DNA of 64,000 bases from Neopestalotiopsis rosae (Eukaryota > Ascomycota > Sordariomycetes > Amphisphaeriales > Sporocadaceae). Position 1 is the stretch's first letter. Each line of letters opens with the position of its first letter. The notes beneath the pieces are model-generated. The model did no database searches. It saw only the letters and a program-made list of their open reading frames with translations, and was not told the DNA's origin. A program made the position numbers and the translations under genes. The stretch lies in contig JALGAS010000005.1 in assembly GCA_023078685.1 (NCBI GenBank), forward strand, positions 3,906,001 through 3,970,000. The letters are read 5' to 3'. Shown here piece by piece: positions 35,762 to 48,800 of this stretch.

Positions 35762-36609
35762 ATGTCTGGCGTCTGGGGCTGGTTTGGAGGCGGCGCGGCC
35801 CAGAAGAAGAAAGATAGCCCGAAAAATGCCATCCTCGGCCTGCGATCGCAACTCGATATGCTGCAGAAGCGGGAGAAGCACCTGACGACGCAGATGGAGG
35901 AACAAGATTCGATCGCACGAAAGTATGTTAACACAAATAAGAATGGTAGGTTCGCCTCGAGGATAGATTTTCCATTGCCTGCGCTGACGTGGATGGAATG
36001 AATAGCGGCCAAGGCGGCGCTCAAGCGGAAGAAGGCACATGAGCACAGTCTGGAACAGACAACGGCACAGATTGGCACACTGGAACAACAAATCAACGCC
36101 ATCGAATCGGCCAATATCAACCGCGAGACCCTTGCTGCCATGCAAAAGGCTGGCGAGGCCATGAAGAGCATCCACGGCAAACTCACACCCGAGGCAGTGG
36201 ACGAGACCATGTATGGAAACAATCTATTACTGTTCCTCTCATGCCCATTCTATACTAACAACCCCGGACAGGGCTCAACTTCAAGAGCAGAACGCGCTAA
36301 GCGAGGAAATTGTCAACGCCATCACCAGCAACCAAATCGGAGAGCCCATCGACGAGGACGAACTCGACAACGAGCTGGAGGCTATGCAACAGGAACAGCT
36401 GGACGAGCAGATGCTCAAGACCGGCACAGTCCCCGTATCGGACTCGATTCACCGGCTGCCAACTGTCGCAAATGGAAAGAGTAAGTCTCTTTGTCTAAGG
36501 TACAAGGTGTGCGCAATGCTAACGGGCAGCAATAGTCGAGACACCTGCGGTCGAGGAGGACGACGAGGAGGCCGAGCTCAGAAAGTTGCAAGCAGAGATG
36601 GCCATGTAG
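35762..36609 (+). CDS. snf7: ESCRT-III subunit Snf7/Vps32
   Basis: Snf7 polymerises on endosomal membranes and drives vesicle budding into multivesicular bodies; in filamentous fungi it also works with the PalC/Rim pH-signalling module. There are four exons, 35762-35945, 36006-36210, 36272-36480 and 36536-36609, all in phase, giving 223 residues, the usual size. The short amphipathic start MSGVWGWFGGGA is followed by the basic helix hairpin (LRSQLDMLQKREKHLTTQMEEQ; KAALKRKKAHEHSLEQT). Next comes the acidic C-terminal half (PIDEDELDNELEAMQQEQLDEQML). The end, EEAELRKLQAEMAM, is a MIM1-type motif for Vps4 and ends in the normal place. The strict helix-to-acid order and intron positions leave little doubt. 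Confidence 0.95.
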
Positions 36610-39600
36610 TTGTGCTGCCATTCATTCCCGCCTTTTGTCAGCCGATTATGGCACTGCAGATGCGGGCCTAGCTTGGGAGGTAGTCCATCGTTGAGGGTAG
36701 CATACGATGTTGTTCTTTTCCGGGCTCCCAAGTGGTGCTGAGCGATGCACGTCATAACATCTATCTGAGTTTTCCTCCCTTTGGCGTAGGAGTTGGTACA
36801 TTTTGGGTGTTGCATTTGAAAGTCACACAGTTACCGGGTGTTCACAACATTTTTTGTTTGTTATTGATTTCCATGCGGTATCCTTGCTAGATTATTCGGC
36901 CCGCTCACCGACAATATAATACCGTTTGCGAGCTCGACATGGTCTCTTGGTTGTCCTGACAATTGTTCATGTGAGAAGTCTTTCAGCAACAACTATTCGC
37001 ATCCAGGTATGGGATGGGGTTGACAAGATGGATTTTCGACGAGTATAGCTGCGAATTGTTTGTTGATTTGTATTCCGTACACCGCCAGTGCTGCTTGGGC
37101 TGGTGGCTAGAGGCCCACTCGAAAATTGGCGACGATGACTGACTCAATCTTGGCTGGCTTGAGAATGCTAGTGCCTCGGATTTGGTCTATTGCGGTAAAA
37201 AAGAGGCTTGAATTGCTTGCGTCAGCCGACATCTTTTGAGGTCAAATCTACGAGGCTGGGAAGAGAGAAATAGAAAATATATCCACATGTAGTCAGGGTC
37301 CAAGACAATGTCTTCTCTGACCCGAACTTGGTCGTTGGCGGTAATAGTTCGCAGTAGTGTACATAGTATATTGGGCAAGAATCCTTCCTGTTAGCTGATT
37401 CTTGGTACGCGTGTCAATAGTCGTACAAAGCTTCCACCATATGGCCCAGAAGCATAACTTGGATTAACAAACAGTTGCTCGTTAGAACAAGGACACGTAG
37501 GGCTGGTATCGATACGCGCACTGTTCACTGCTGGCACAAAGACCATCGTGGATATTTTGGGGGTCATGTATGTAATGCAGAGCAACCCATCTTGAAGTGC
37601 ACCCTTCCCCAGATGATGTCGTGCCCACTGTGGATGGATGCAATGCGGGTCGTTGCACGTTTTCCAAGAATGAATCATCTGTGTACTTCATAAATAATGC
37701 GATATAATTGAAACTGAGTAGCGGTACAGAATCGTATTTCTCCAAAGAAGCCCAACATAAGAACAAAGAAATTGAGGGATTTGTGATAGGATAGTAGGTA
37801 TCAGAAACAGTTAATTGAAGCCCAAGCGCCAAGAACCAACCTCGCGATACCCATCTGTAAAGTTTGTTTTGGGACGCTACCTACACACAAAGACGGCCTA
37901 CTTTAGGACTGTTGAGTTTGGAAAACCGTTCAGATGCGGGACCAATTAAGATCCCTTGGGTTGTATCGGTAGATAGAAATGTACATTGCCCAATAAGCCA
38001 AGTAGGGTTCAAGACATTATCGCCTTGCTATGTTTGGTGAATTCAGATGTGTTCTATTGATACGAGGTCGGTCTCAAAGTTTTGCCGCCGACTGTAAGCA
38101 CTCAAGTTGTCCTTGTGTAACAATGAATTAGAGTAGGGGCAGTGACCTCGGGAATCTGCCAACTGGCGCACAGTGCCGGAATGATTGTTGAGTCCTCGCC
38201 TGCCTCAAATAAAACAGATCAATCAAGTACTGTACATACAAATTCGAACATATGAGCAAATCATCGAGCAACAAGTCGAATTCAATCAGCACTCGATCTA
38301 TGCTTTGTATGTATCCTGCGATGGTCGCCCCACATCGGGGTGCGTCTTGTGCATCCTGTGCATCAAATGGCACCTGGGCAGCGTCTCCGCAGGCCCGGCG
38401 CATCGTTTTGGGCAGGGGTCGGCCTAGAAGCGAAGCCCAACAAGCTCGACCACGTAGCACACGATGTCGTTAAGACGCAAGAGACACTCGCGGCCATGCA
38501 CCTACTTGCTGCCGCGGACGGCAACGGACCTCGGGCTAGCTACGAATCAGTCAAGTCAGGAACAGCCGAGCGAGCCATTTCTTTCTGTTTCTTTATTGCT
38601 GTCTCTAGATGAGGCGAAGGAGGGTTGCTTGAGGCCCAATATTACCTCGTTGGGGAAGTATTCAACCTACCTCGATGGATATTGACTCTATATGCGTACC
38701 ATCTGTATCGTACGTGGGGGGATGATATCGACCGGTAAGTATGGTAGTCAGTCCAATCTGATTACCCTCTCGTCTGTCTCTCTCTCGCCAGCAGCTTAAC
38801 CGAGCATTGCCCATTATTGGTACAGTATCAAGCAGTTTCGACGAGCCCACATCACGCGGCCCGTCACGTCAGCAATGCATCTGCTGTCAAACATCAGACT
38901 GCACTCCCATCTGTACCGTCTTGCTGCAATTGGCCTATTTCATGGCGGCCGACCTGCAGTCTCTGCTACAAACATACAGTTGGGCCGCTATCTCTGTCCT
39001 ATCTGGCATCAGCTTCCTTCCCTGTTCGAGACCGGTCGTCGAAATGTGCTTCATACCTACTGCTGCTGTATACTACCGGTCCGGCTCACTATACTTACTA
39101 CCTATTACACCTGTGCCTTGGCCCAACCAAACCAACCTCTTTGCAACGTGGCGCCAGTGCGTCCCAACTCTGCCCAATAATGCTCAAGCACGAATATTGA
39201 TCACAGGAACTTCACCTCGATCTCTAGGACGCGGCGTCTCCACGTCGTGGGGCAGCTCGCAGCAGCTACTGTATGACTGCCAATATGTCGTTGCCGTTTC
39301 GGGTTCGTATGAACATCGATCTCCGGGCCTGGTGGAACCTCCGTCGCATAGCTCGGGACGTCATTCGGATCGTTCCAAAAGGTAGGAGCAGTAAGAAAGA
39401 CCCTCTGTGTCTGTCCAATGCATGCCAGAAATCATTTTTATGTTGCATGGCATACTGAATTTCTAAATCTATTGAATTCTCAATTATACACCACCGTTTA
39501 CAAACAAGAATTATTGCCGTATACCCCCATCATTTACTTGCTACCTTTCACTCCACCCCATATTTTGTGCTGCATTTTTTGTCTCTGCTGTGCATATTAT

Positions 39601-39815
39601 CGATACCCTTTTTCTGCGTGATCGTGGAAACCAAATACCTCACCCCCGTCCAATCATAACCTTAATCGTGAGCATCATTCCTGCAACCTGCCGGTGCCGG
39701 AGTCCGCTTGCATCACCCTCTTCTGAATGGCAGAAGAGCTTAAGACCACCAATCCTCAGGGCGACCCTCGCGAGCAATCCTCCGTTGTTGGACCATTGAG
39801 CGAGGACAAGACAGT
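36610..39815. other. Long intergenic region upstream of the giant gene
   Basis: There are about 3.2 kb with no recognised gene. A 95-codon ATG frame on minus (37391-37678) reads fairly protein-like (WKTCNDPHCIHPQWARHHLGKG) but has no identified family. The last 1 kb (38800-39800) is C/T-rich on plus, as in fungal promoters and leaders, and presumably belongs to the giant gene. Confidence 0.4.
37391..37678 (-). CDS. Doubtful small ORF, 95 codons
   Basis: An ATG-initiated frame of 95 codons with four Cys (two near the start, two in a CPCS motif). It reads less like random sequence than its surroundings, but no domain, neighbour or splice evidence supports it. It may be chance or a relic. Confidence 0.2.
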   Translation of the reverse strand: MIHSWKTCNDPHCIHPQWARHHLGKGALQDGLLCITYMTPKISTMVFVPAVNSARIDTSPTCPCSNEQLFVNPSYASGPYGGSFVRLLTRVPRIS

Positions 39816-42800
39816 ATGAACGACTCTAATGGAGTTGCCTATTGCCCAATTCGGCACAATCCCTTCCAACATGTCCAGTATGCCGACTTTTCCCAGGTCC
39901 AGTATTTACAAATCGTTGATTCCGAGGATGAGGAGGATCAACTCAATGAGTGTACGTAACAGACTAGTCAGCGAGCAACTCATTAATCATGAGGCACGTA
40001 CTGATACGTTTACTAGTCGAAGATGATGATCTAGAATTTGATGACGATGTCGACGATGTAGGCGAAGGCCCGTCTGCCTCACAAGAGGCTGGCGCATCCA
40101 AGGGCCCAGCTGCTGGACCAGCATCGCCAAAGGATAATGGAGATATAGACATCGACGACGAATGGCCGGAGCCCGCTGCCGAGACGGCTCCTTGGAGTCC
40201 GCCTAAGAAGAAGAACCGCAAAGACAGGAAAAAGAAGAGCAAGGGCGCTGCGGCTGATGAAGATGCTGCTGCAAACGCGACGGATAAGCAGGAAACTACG
40301 AAAGCTTCACCAGCGGAGGATGCCCCCGAGAGCCCATCTGGCAAAAAGTCCAAAAAGGCAAAAAAGAATGCCAAGAAGGCTGCTCAGAAGGAAAAGGCCG
40401 AGAAACAAAAGGCTGCAGCAAATGGCAAGAAGAGCAAGAATGTATCCTTTGCCGATCCCGTGACTGTCGAGAAGAAGGAGGAGCCTCCTCAAGCAGAGGA
40501 GAAACCAGACGCCGCCCCGCCGGCTGAAGAAGCACCACCTGTCGCAGAAGCCACGAGCGACGCTGAAAAGTCGGCCCCGGAGCCTCAATCAGCGGCAGTG
40601 GAAGCCAGCGAGCCTGCTCCTGATGCGCCTACCGAGCCAGCGCCAAAGGAGCAACCTCCGGCAGCAGAGGCAGTTCATGAAAGCGAAGAGGCGGAAGCAC
40701 CAGCAGCAGAAACCCCGGCAGAGACAGCGGCTGCGGACCCAGCTGCGGAGACCAAGTCAGAGGTTCCGGAACCTGCAAAGGAAGAAGGCGACACAAAGCT
40801 GGAGGAGTCCGCCGCTGCTCAAGACAATGACACACCTGCTGAGAGCGCAAGTTCTGATCTTGCAGCGCCTGATTCATCTGCCAGGGATACGGCTCCACCA
40901 GCTGTTGAGCCGGCTGATGAACTTGCCCCAGAACCAGCTCCACCAGCTGTTGAGCCGGCCGAGGAAATTGTATCAGAACCAGCTCCAGTCGTAGCTGAGC
41001 CAGCTGATGAACCTGCCTCTGAACCAGCAGTAAGTGGCGCAACAGAGGAAACTGCCGACTCAGAGGCGAAAGTGGAATTGTCACCCGAGGCTGAGCCCGA
41101 GACAAAGCCAGCGCCGGAGTCAGAAGCTGTTTCAACAGAGACTGTAGAGGCCGAGACGCCAGTTGCTACCACTGATGCAGATGCCGATCAAACTCCAAAG
41201 GATGATGCTTCAGTCGAAGAAGCTGCTGAGCCCAGCGACGCAAAAATTGAAGTGGCGCCAGAGATCAAGGATGCGCCTGTAGCAGATCAGCAGCCAACAG
41301 AGGAGGTGCCAAAAGCTGAGGAATCGACTGAAGCGCCACCTGTAAGTGAACGTAAACTTTGAAGCACACCGTTCGAGATTGTTAGCCAAATTCACTCGAG
41401 GGCATTGACTAACTCTTTATCAGGTTGCCGAAGACGATTCCAAGCCCAGCGTTGATGAAACTAAAGAGGAGCCAGTCGAAGTCAGCGAAAATGTTGAGGC
41501 CAATGCTGGACCAGATGTCTCTGAACCCGAAAACGCCCCTGCTGAGAGCGCTGCTCAAGATCCTCCAGAGCCATCTGAAGCACCTGCTGAGGCGCCCGCT
41601 GAGGAAGCCGACAAGCCCAAAGAAGCAGAAGTCACAGAAAGCAGGTAAGTTGTTCTTGATCGGGATTGGATCATATTGAGTCACAATCAGCTTGTTAGCC
41701 TGGTATCCAATGATGCAATAGATGATATGTCGCCACAAAGTCACTACACAGGCTAATCATTATCCACTAGTGTTGCTCCTCCGTCTGTAACAGAAGAGCC
41801 GACTGTTGAGAATGCCGACACCGTCGAAGAAGCCGTGGCAGCTCCCGAGGCGGCAGCTTCCGAGAAGGAGGGGATTTCACAGTCAGCGCAAGACCAACCT
41901 AGTGATGTGTCCGAATCTGAAGAGAGTAGTGCGGTTGAGGAAGTTTCTGAGAACAAGCCCGACGACACAAATGCCGCAGAAAAAGATGCAGACCCTGCCC
42001 CTGTAGTCGAGACCGCCTCGAAAGAGCCTGCATCATCCGAAGATACAGCCGGAGACGAAGCAAGTGCTCCAGAAAATGTCGAGAGCACTGCTGAAGTCGC
42101 CAAAGAGGAAGACTCACTGCAAGCGTCTGAGGATGCTGACAAAGTGGAATCCTCCTCCGTTGAGGACAAGCCTGCTAGCGAGGTCAAGAGCGAAGAGAGC
42201 GCTCCTGAGTTGCAGGACCCCATTGACGAAAAGTCTGGTGTCGAAATTGCTCAGGAAAAGGACACGTGCAGCGAGACTGATTCATCGGCACCGGCGGCGC
42301 CAGCAGCTGAGAGCAGTGCTGACGACTCAGCGGCTAAAAGTGAAGAGGCCCCAATTGAGGCTGAAGCTCCAGCAGAGGCCAGCGTTGAAGCCAATGACAC
42401 TACGCCCGCATCTGTGGATGCAGATGTTGTGACGCCAGCCCCTGTGGAGAACAATCAAGCCGCGAAACCTGATGCCGGTGCCGAAGACAGCGGGAAAGAC
42501 GACAGTGAAGGCGCGTCTGAGCCCGCTGAGGCGGTGGCAGTTGCTGGAGCCCCTGATAACGATGACTTAGAGGTCGAGAAGGAGCCCTCAGAACAGTCTC
42601 CTGCCAACGATGAAAAGCCCCAGGGCGAGGCAGAGTCACTCGAGGCTGTAGCTAAAGAAGCAACTGTCGAGCCGCAGGAAGCTAACAAGTCAGCTGTCAC
42701 TGCCGACGAGATAGCTGAGGCCAAGCCCGACGATGAAGAAATCGTCAAAGAGGCGCCGACAGAGGCTGAAACGAAAGACGAACCTAGTGCTACGGCACCA

Positions 42801-45800
42801 GCTGACGACGTAGTCGAGACAACTGCCTCTGCTGATGCTAGCGCCTCAAATGAAACCGAAGTAGTTGCAGCCGACGACGAAAAGCCAGCCGATGATATAT
42901 CACTTGTCACTGAGGAGCCTGCAGCTGATGAACCGACTGGGACAACAGATGCTGTAGAGAAGCCCGGTGATACGGAGGCTCCAGTAACGAGCGCGGCTGA
43001 TACTACTCCTGAAGTGGCCGCTAAAGCTACGCCCTCGAATGATGATCAGGAGGAGGTAGCACCAGCGGCTACTGAAGAGCCTGCTAAAGAGAAAGAGACT
43101 GCATCATCGGCAGACGATGCCCCAGTTACTTCACCAGAAACCAAGGATGATGAGGATGAGGCATCATCAGGTAAATATTCCAAAACACATCTATAAGGTT
43201 TCTTTTACTGACTTGCCCGCTTGTGACAGCAGAAGTCGCGGCCCCCGAATCGAATCCCGCTCCAGTGAATGATAAAGACGGCAAGATAGCTGAGACGTCC
43301 GGATCCGATACGGAAAAGCCGGAAGATCCTGCAACAGAAGAGTCCTTGAAGGGCGAGGATGTTGCTCCGATCGAGGCCAGCAGTCAGGCAGAGAAGACTG
43401 CGGTACCTGAGGCACCTGAAGCTGAGACCTTACCGGCAGAAGAGCAGGAAGAACAAGGGTAAGTAAAAAAAGGGAGTTATGCGAGATATTGTCGCCTGAA
43501 CATATGCTTACCGCAACGTCTAGTAAATCGTTGCCTGCGGTTGAAGACCCACCAGCAGAGAAGCTGGACGATGCACCAGCTCAAGAAGAGGCAGACAAGT
43601 ATGTTCTTTCCAAATTTGATAAGCAATTTTCATACCGAAGTCGACTTTTCAAATGCCGTATAATTAGCATCACACGAAAATACTAATGCGCTCATAAAGT
43701 GCGGCCCCTGCAGCAGTTGCAGAAGAGGCAAAGTCAGAAGAGCCAGCTGGGACTGAAGAAGCAGCCAAGGAAACGTGAGTTCTCGATTAATTTGTTCAGC
43801 TCCTGATAAACACAAAAGCACAGCCACTCGAGCGAATGAATGCGACTAACTTGTCTATTCTCTCTAGTGTTGAGGCAGACGAAATTGACGACAACGCTCA
43901 GACAATTGAGGAACCAGCACCGGCAGTCGACGATAAGGCCTCTGCTGCTAAGGAAGAAGCGTAAGCAATTCCGAATCGCATGATCATAATCCAAGTGCCC
44001 GTGACATAAGAGCGCTTGATTATATCAACATGATTCCTTCTGGAAAGAGAATGGAGGCTGAGTAAACGATGCAGTGAACCAGAGACTACCGAGGCGCCCA
44101 GCGCAGCCGAAGCCGCCATCCCGGAGGAAGCTCCTGCGACCGTGAAAGCTGCTGTCCCAGAAGAAACCACTATACCGGAGGAAACTACTCCTGAAAAAGC
44201 CGCTGACACAGAGGAAATTGCTACTTCCGAAGAAGCTGTCTCTACTGAAGCAGATCCTGCCCCTGCTGAGCCTGCTGAAACTACTGCTCTGGAGGAAACG
44301 ACGACTCCTACCGAAGTGGCGGCTGCTCCTGAGCCAGAAGAGCCACAAGTGTAAGTTATTTCCCACTCAACGTCTTCAAAAAACCGTTGTGATAAGCCTT
44401 AAGAGGCGTTGGAAGCTATTCATATCTAATATTTAACTACTTAGTGAGGCAACTGCCGCCAAGGAAGAATCGCAGGACGAAGTTGCACAGCCCGATGAGC
44501 CCTCCAAGGAACCTGCGAAAGAAGATGAGGGCGGTGCCGATGATAAGGCTACACCCGAGACGGAGTATAATGCCTCTTTTTCACCACAACACATTCGCTT
44601 CCATATGCTAACGACCCTAAGCAACACGTCTGCGGTAGCCGCCGATGAGTCCGAAAAGCCTGAAACGTAAGTCATGATTCCTCAAAATTATATTAACCCT
44701 GCTAATCAGTAACATGCATAGTCAAGCACCATCTTCTGAGGAGCCTGAGGCAGAAGCCATTGTAGAGACCAATGCAGAAACTGAACCTGCTGAGGCAGAG
44801 GCGTAAGTACCAATCATCTGTCCTACGTCTCTACTATCATCTTAAAATGAAACTGACACGTCCATAACAGTGCCGAGAAGAAAGCTGAAGAACCTGTCGA
44901 AAAGGCAGTCGAGGAAGCTCCCGCAGTCCAGGATACCGTCGAAAAGACACCAGTCGCCGACAAAGCAGAAACAGCAGCTTCCACAAGCGAGGAAACAGCT
45001 GGAGAGCCTTCAGTCCCCCAACAATCCACAGAGGAGACCTCTGTCACTGAAAAGGCGGCCGAAGAATCACCAGTAGTTGAAGAAAATACCGCCGAAGTCC
45101 CTGCTGCCGAGGAACAGGTAGCCGAAGAGTCATCAGCAGTTGACGAGAAAGCAGCAGAGCCCCAGGCTGTTGAGGAAGCCTCCACTGAACCGCCTACTGG
45201 TGATGCTGATACCAACACGGCAACTGAAGAGCTGCCAGTAGTCGACGAAAAGGCTTCAGAAGCCGCAGCTGCCGCAGAAGATGTCGCTGAGGCTCCTGCC
45301 CCTGATGCCCCTGTCGAAGAGGCGCCGATCACTGAAGAGGCACCAGCTGCGGAAGCTGCCGCTGAACTGACTGCTTCTGCGGACGAGGAAAAGGCTGCAG
45401 AAGCACCAGCTGCTCCTCCTGCTGAAGAGGGCGCCCCTGCTGCTGATGCCCCTACCGAAGAAGTTGCACCCGCTGCGGAAGCTTCTGCCGAAGAGGTTCC
45501 TCCGGTCGACAATCCTACTCCAACTGAAGAGCCTGCTGCTGTTGTTGAAGAGCCTGCTGCTGCTGAAGAGTCTGCCCCTACCGCTGATGTCGCCGCTGAA
45601 GAAGCTCCCACTGCTGAGGAAGCACATGCTGCAGAAGCGCCTGCCGTAGAAGCTATTCCTGCTGAGGAGGCCATTCCTGCTGAGGAGGCTATTCCTGCTG
45701 AAGAGGCTGCTCCTGCTGAAGAGGCTGTTCCTGCTGAAGAAGCTGCTCCTGCTGAAGAGGCTGCTCCGGCCGAGGAGAAACAGGTCGAAGAAACGCCGGC

Positions 45801-48800
45801 TTCTCCGGAAGTAGCTGCAAAAGCTCCTGAGACTGAGGAAGAAAAACAGTAAGGAGTCAAGTCTCTCTATCAGAGAGCATCCCGCTGACCATGGACATAG
45901 AAACGAGCCAGCACCCGAGAACTTCGAGGCTAGCCCAGCCGCCGAGGCCGAGCCCGAACCGTAAGCAGTCCCATATGATCACTTGACAATTGCGATGCAA
46001 GAGAGAAAAGCTGACAAGACTTTCATGTAGGACCGCGGAAGTTGCTGCTACTGATGCAGCTCCAGCTGCGCCAGCGACAGATACGTACGTTTAGACACTC
46101 AGTCACGTTCTCGCAGACCACATCAGTATGGATCATGGCTAACAACACATTGCATAGTGTCCCCGAGCCCACCCCGGAGGAGAAATCAGCTCAATCTGCC
46201 GAGGTCGAGAAAGACGTAAAATCACCGGAAGATGAAGAAGCCAAAGACAAGGTTGGGCCGATGCCTTCTCCCGACAAAGGTTCTAAAGGTAAGCAGAAAG
46301 TCCATATTAGAGTTGCCCATCCCAGCGTTGCCATGGCGCCCCAGTCTGGCGGAAGCGGACCTGAGAGTGTTCTAGTAGAGGAAGACAACCCCCAGGATGA
46401 GCTCATTGCACAGCGTGTGGCGGAAGTTGAAACTACTGAGGATAATCTGGTCGCCCCAGATGTCCGGGCCAGCAAGACTGAATCGAATCTGAGCCAAGAT
46501 TCAGTCGTTGGCGAGCAGCTATTGAATCCCAACGTGGACAAGGCACAGCAGCGGGATATCCTTACCCCTGCTGGCATTCAATCGTATGCTCTTTTTGGAA
46601 CGCATGAATCTGGCAGCCGGGAGACAGATGATGTGCCTCAAAGCATTGAGAGCGCTCAGCCAATCACGGGCAGCTCCAATGTCGACTCTTTGGGACATGG
46701 CGGGGTGCCATCTATTGCCGCCGTGAGCGAACCCGGCTCGGACCTCGCTCCGTCGTCGATCGCCGCTTCACAGGATTTGGCCCCAACGCAACAGGAACCA
46801 ACAAGTAATGACACGGTTGTCGACAAATTCTCTCATCATATCACGGACCCTAGCAAAGTGTCCCCAGATGGAGAAAATGACGATGCAGACGGCCCGGATT
46901 CTCATGTTGTTGCCATGGAGAGCGATATAATCCAAGTGCAGGGATCTGACATCCCTGTCAACCAGGATAGCTCCAAAGTGGTTGGGCTTGAGGAGCTTCC
47001 CGAAACTGCTGATCAAAACACCTCGGGCTCTGAGCAGCATGATAAGAATATTCCTCTGCCTGTTCAAGTCTCTCACATTGAACAGCGCAGCCCTGACGCA
47101 ATCATCATGGCGCCGCTACAAGAACAAAAAGTCCACCCATTGGAGGAACATGACGCAGGTCTATTACATACAGCCGACAAAGCGACCGTAACAGACGCAG
47201 AGACGGATGCGCCGGTTTCGACTTCGCTCCATGGCAAAGATGAAGAGCCTTCTGATCTCTCACATGAGGCTCCGATACCGCCAGATGTAATCGTAGAAGC
47301 CGGCGACGGTCCAACAAACGTCACATCGCTCGATGAAGCCACATCTATAGAGGACTCGGCAAAGACCAAGTCTTCACCTATTGAAGAAGATGTTCCTTTG
47401 GAGCAACAGCAACGGCAGTTCGACGGGAATCCCGCCTCAGTGGAATTGAAATCATCGCAATTGAGCGAGGAACCTGTCACTGAGGCAGGTATCGTGCCAA
47501 AAGCAGAAATTCATACTGCTGTTTCGCACCACCAAGACCCAGAGGCATCCATCGTCCCCGATGCCGAAACAGCACACTCTCTCGAGTTGCCTGAAGACCA
47601 AGCGCCCCTTCTCGATCAAGAGGCTCAGACTGACGACAGTCTTGAAGAGGAAGACAGCAAATCGCCAGCGCAAGCAAAAGTTCCAATGCAGCAATCCAGA
47701 TTTGTGGAAGATCTGCCAGAATCCATCTCTGCGCTCGGTACTACTTTACCAGAGGCTACTGAGAACAATGATCAAAAGCCTCTGGCTGAACACGCGTCTG
47801 AGCCTCAAGATAGACCGTTGATTACAGACAGCGATCCGTTAGTTGAACAAGAGATTCCAAGTACATTGGTTTCACCAATCGACGCGGTAGCGAACGATTC
47901 TCAAGCAGTCGATGTTGTGCAGGATCAAGCAGAACCGCAGGAGAGCGAGCCTCTTCTGGACATCGATCAGCTCGAGACAGACTCCATTGATGTCCAAGAA
48001 TCGCATGGTCCAACTGAAGTGTCCATCTCAGCCCCAGAAGAGCCGCAGGCTCAGCATCTCGAAAGTCAGGCGGTCTTAGAACCAGCAGGTTCACAAGTCC
48101 AGTCCTCGGCGGACGCAATTCAAGACCAAACCCCAACCCCCGAGACTGATATCCTTGACGCACGAGATCCACATGCCAATATCGAGCACGTCGCCGATCC
48201 GATCACCGTTCCAGACGTGACCGCACAGAGTAAAGCAGCATCTTTTGAACAACCCACGTTGCCTACTTCTCATGAGAACTCGAATTTGCCAACGTCTGAA
48301 GAGTCCATCAACAGAAAAGACTTGGCGCCTGTCTCTGAACCAGCAGTGGAGGCGTCAAGCACCGCAATTGAGAGCTTGCCCGCTCTGAATGCAGAAGATG
48401 CATCGACACTAGACCCAGTTCCAGAATCGGATACAGCGGCTATGCCTGCAGAGCCATCCGAGCTTCAAGTGGCTGCAGAGGCAGATGCGGTGGCAGAGTC
48501 AAACGAGGTGCCCCACGATACCTTGGTAACCCATGAGTCTGCTCCAAGCTCATCTGCCACCGGAACAGACGAAAAAGAGTTGCCGGAAAGCCCAGCTGCG
48601 TCTATTCCAGAAGCTTCCCTTAGTGTCAAGACGCCCATTGAGGATGTGGCGCCGAGTAACTCAGAGCTTAAAGGCAATGATAACTTTGACAATGCATTGC
48701 ATGAGAGCTTATCAGAATCGACCATTACCCAAGAGCCAGAATCTGCTGTTGAGGAGAAGCCAGTCCAATCTTCAATCGAAGAGAACTCACTATTGCCAGA

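Noticed and set aside
38807..39385. 192-codon plus-strand frame upstream of the giant gene
   Set aside because: C/T-rich leader-type sequence produces Pro/Ser/Leu-rich frames in all phases; no domain.
44823..45860. 345-codon minus-strand Ala/Ser/Gly-rich frame
   Set aside because: It is antisense of the repetitive GCT-GAA coding sequence in exon 13 of the giant gene.
43459..46157. Introner-type mobile introns
   Set aside because: The introns in the phase-2 run differ in length and show no shared sequence beyond splice signals.
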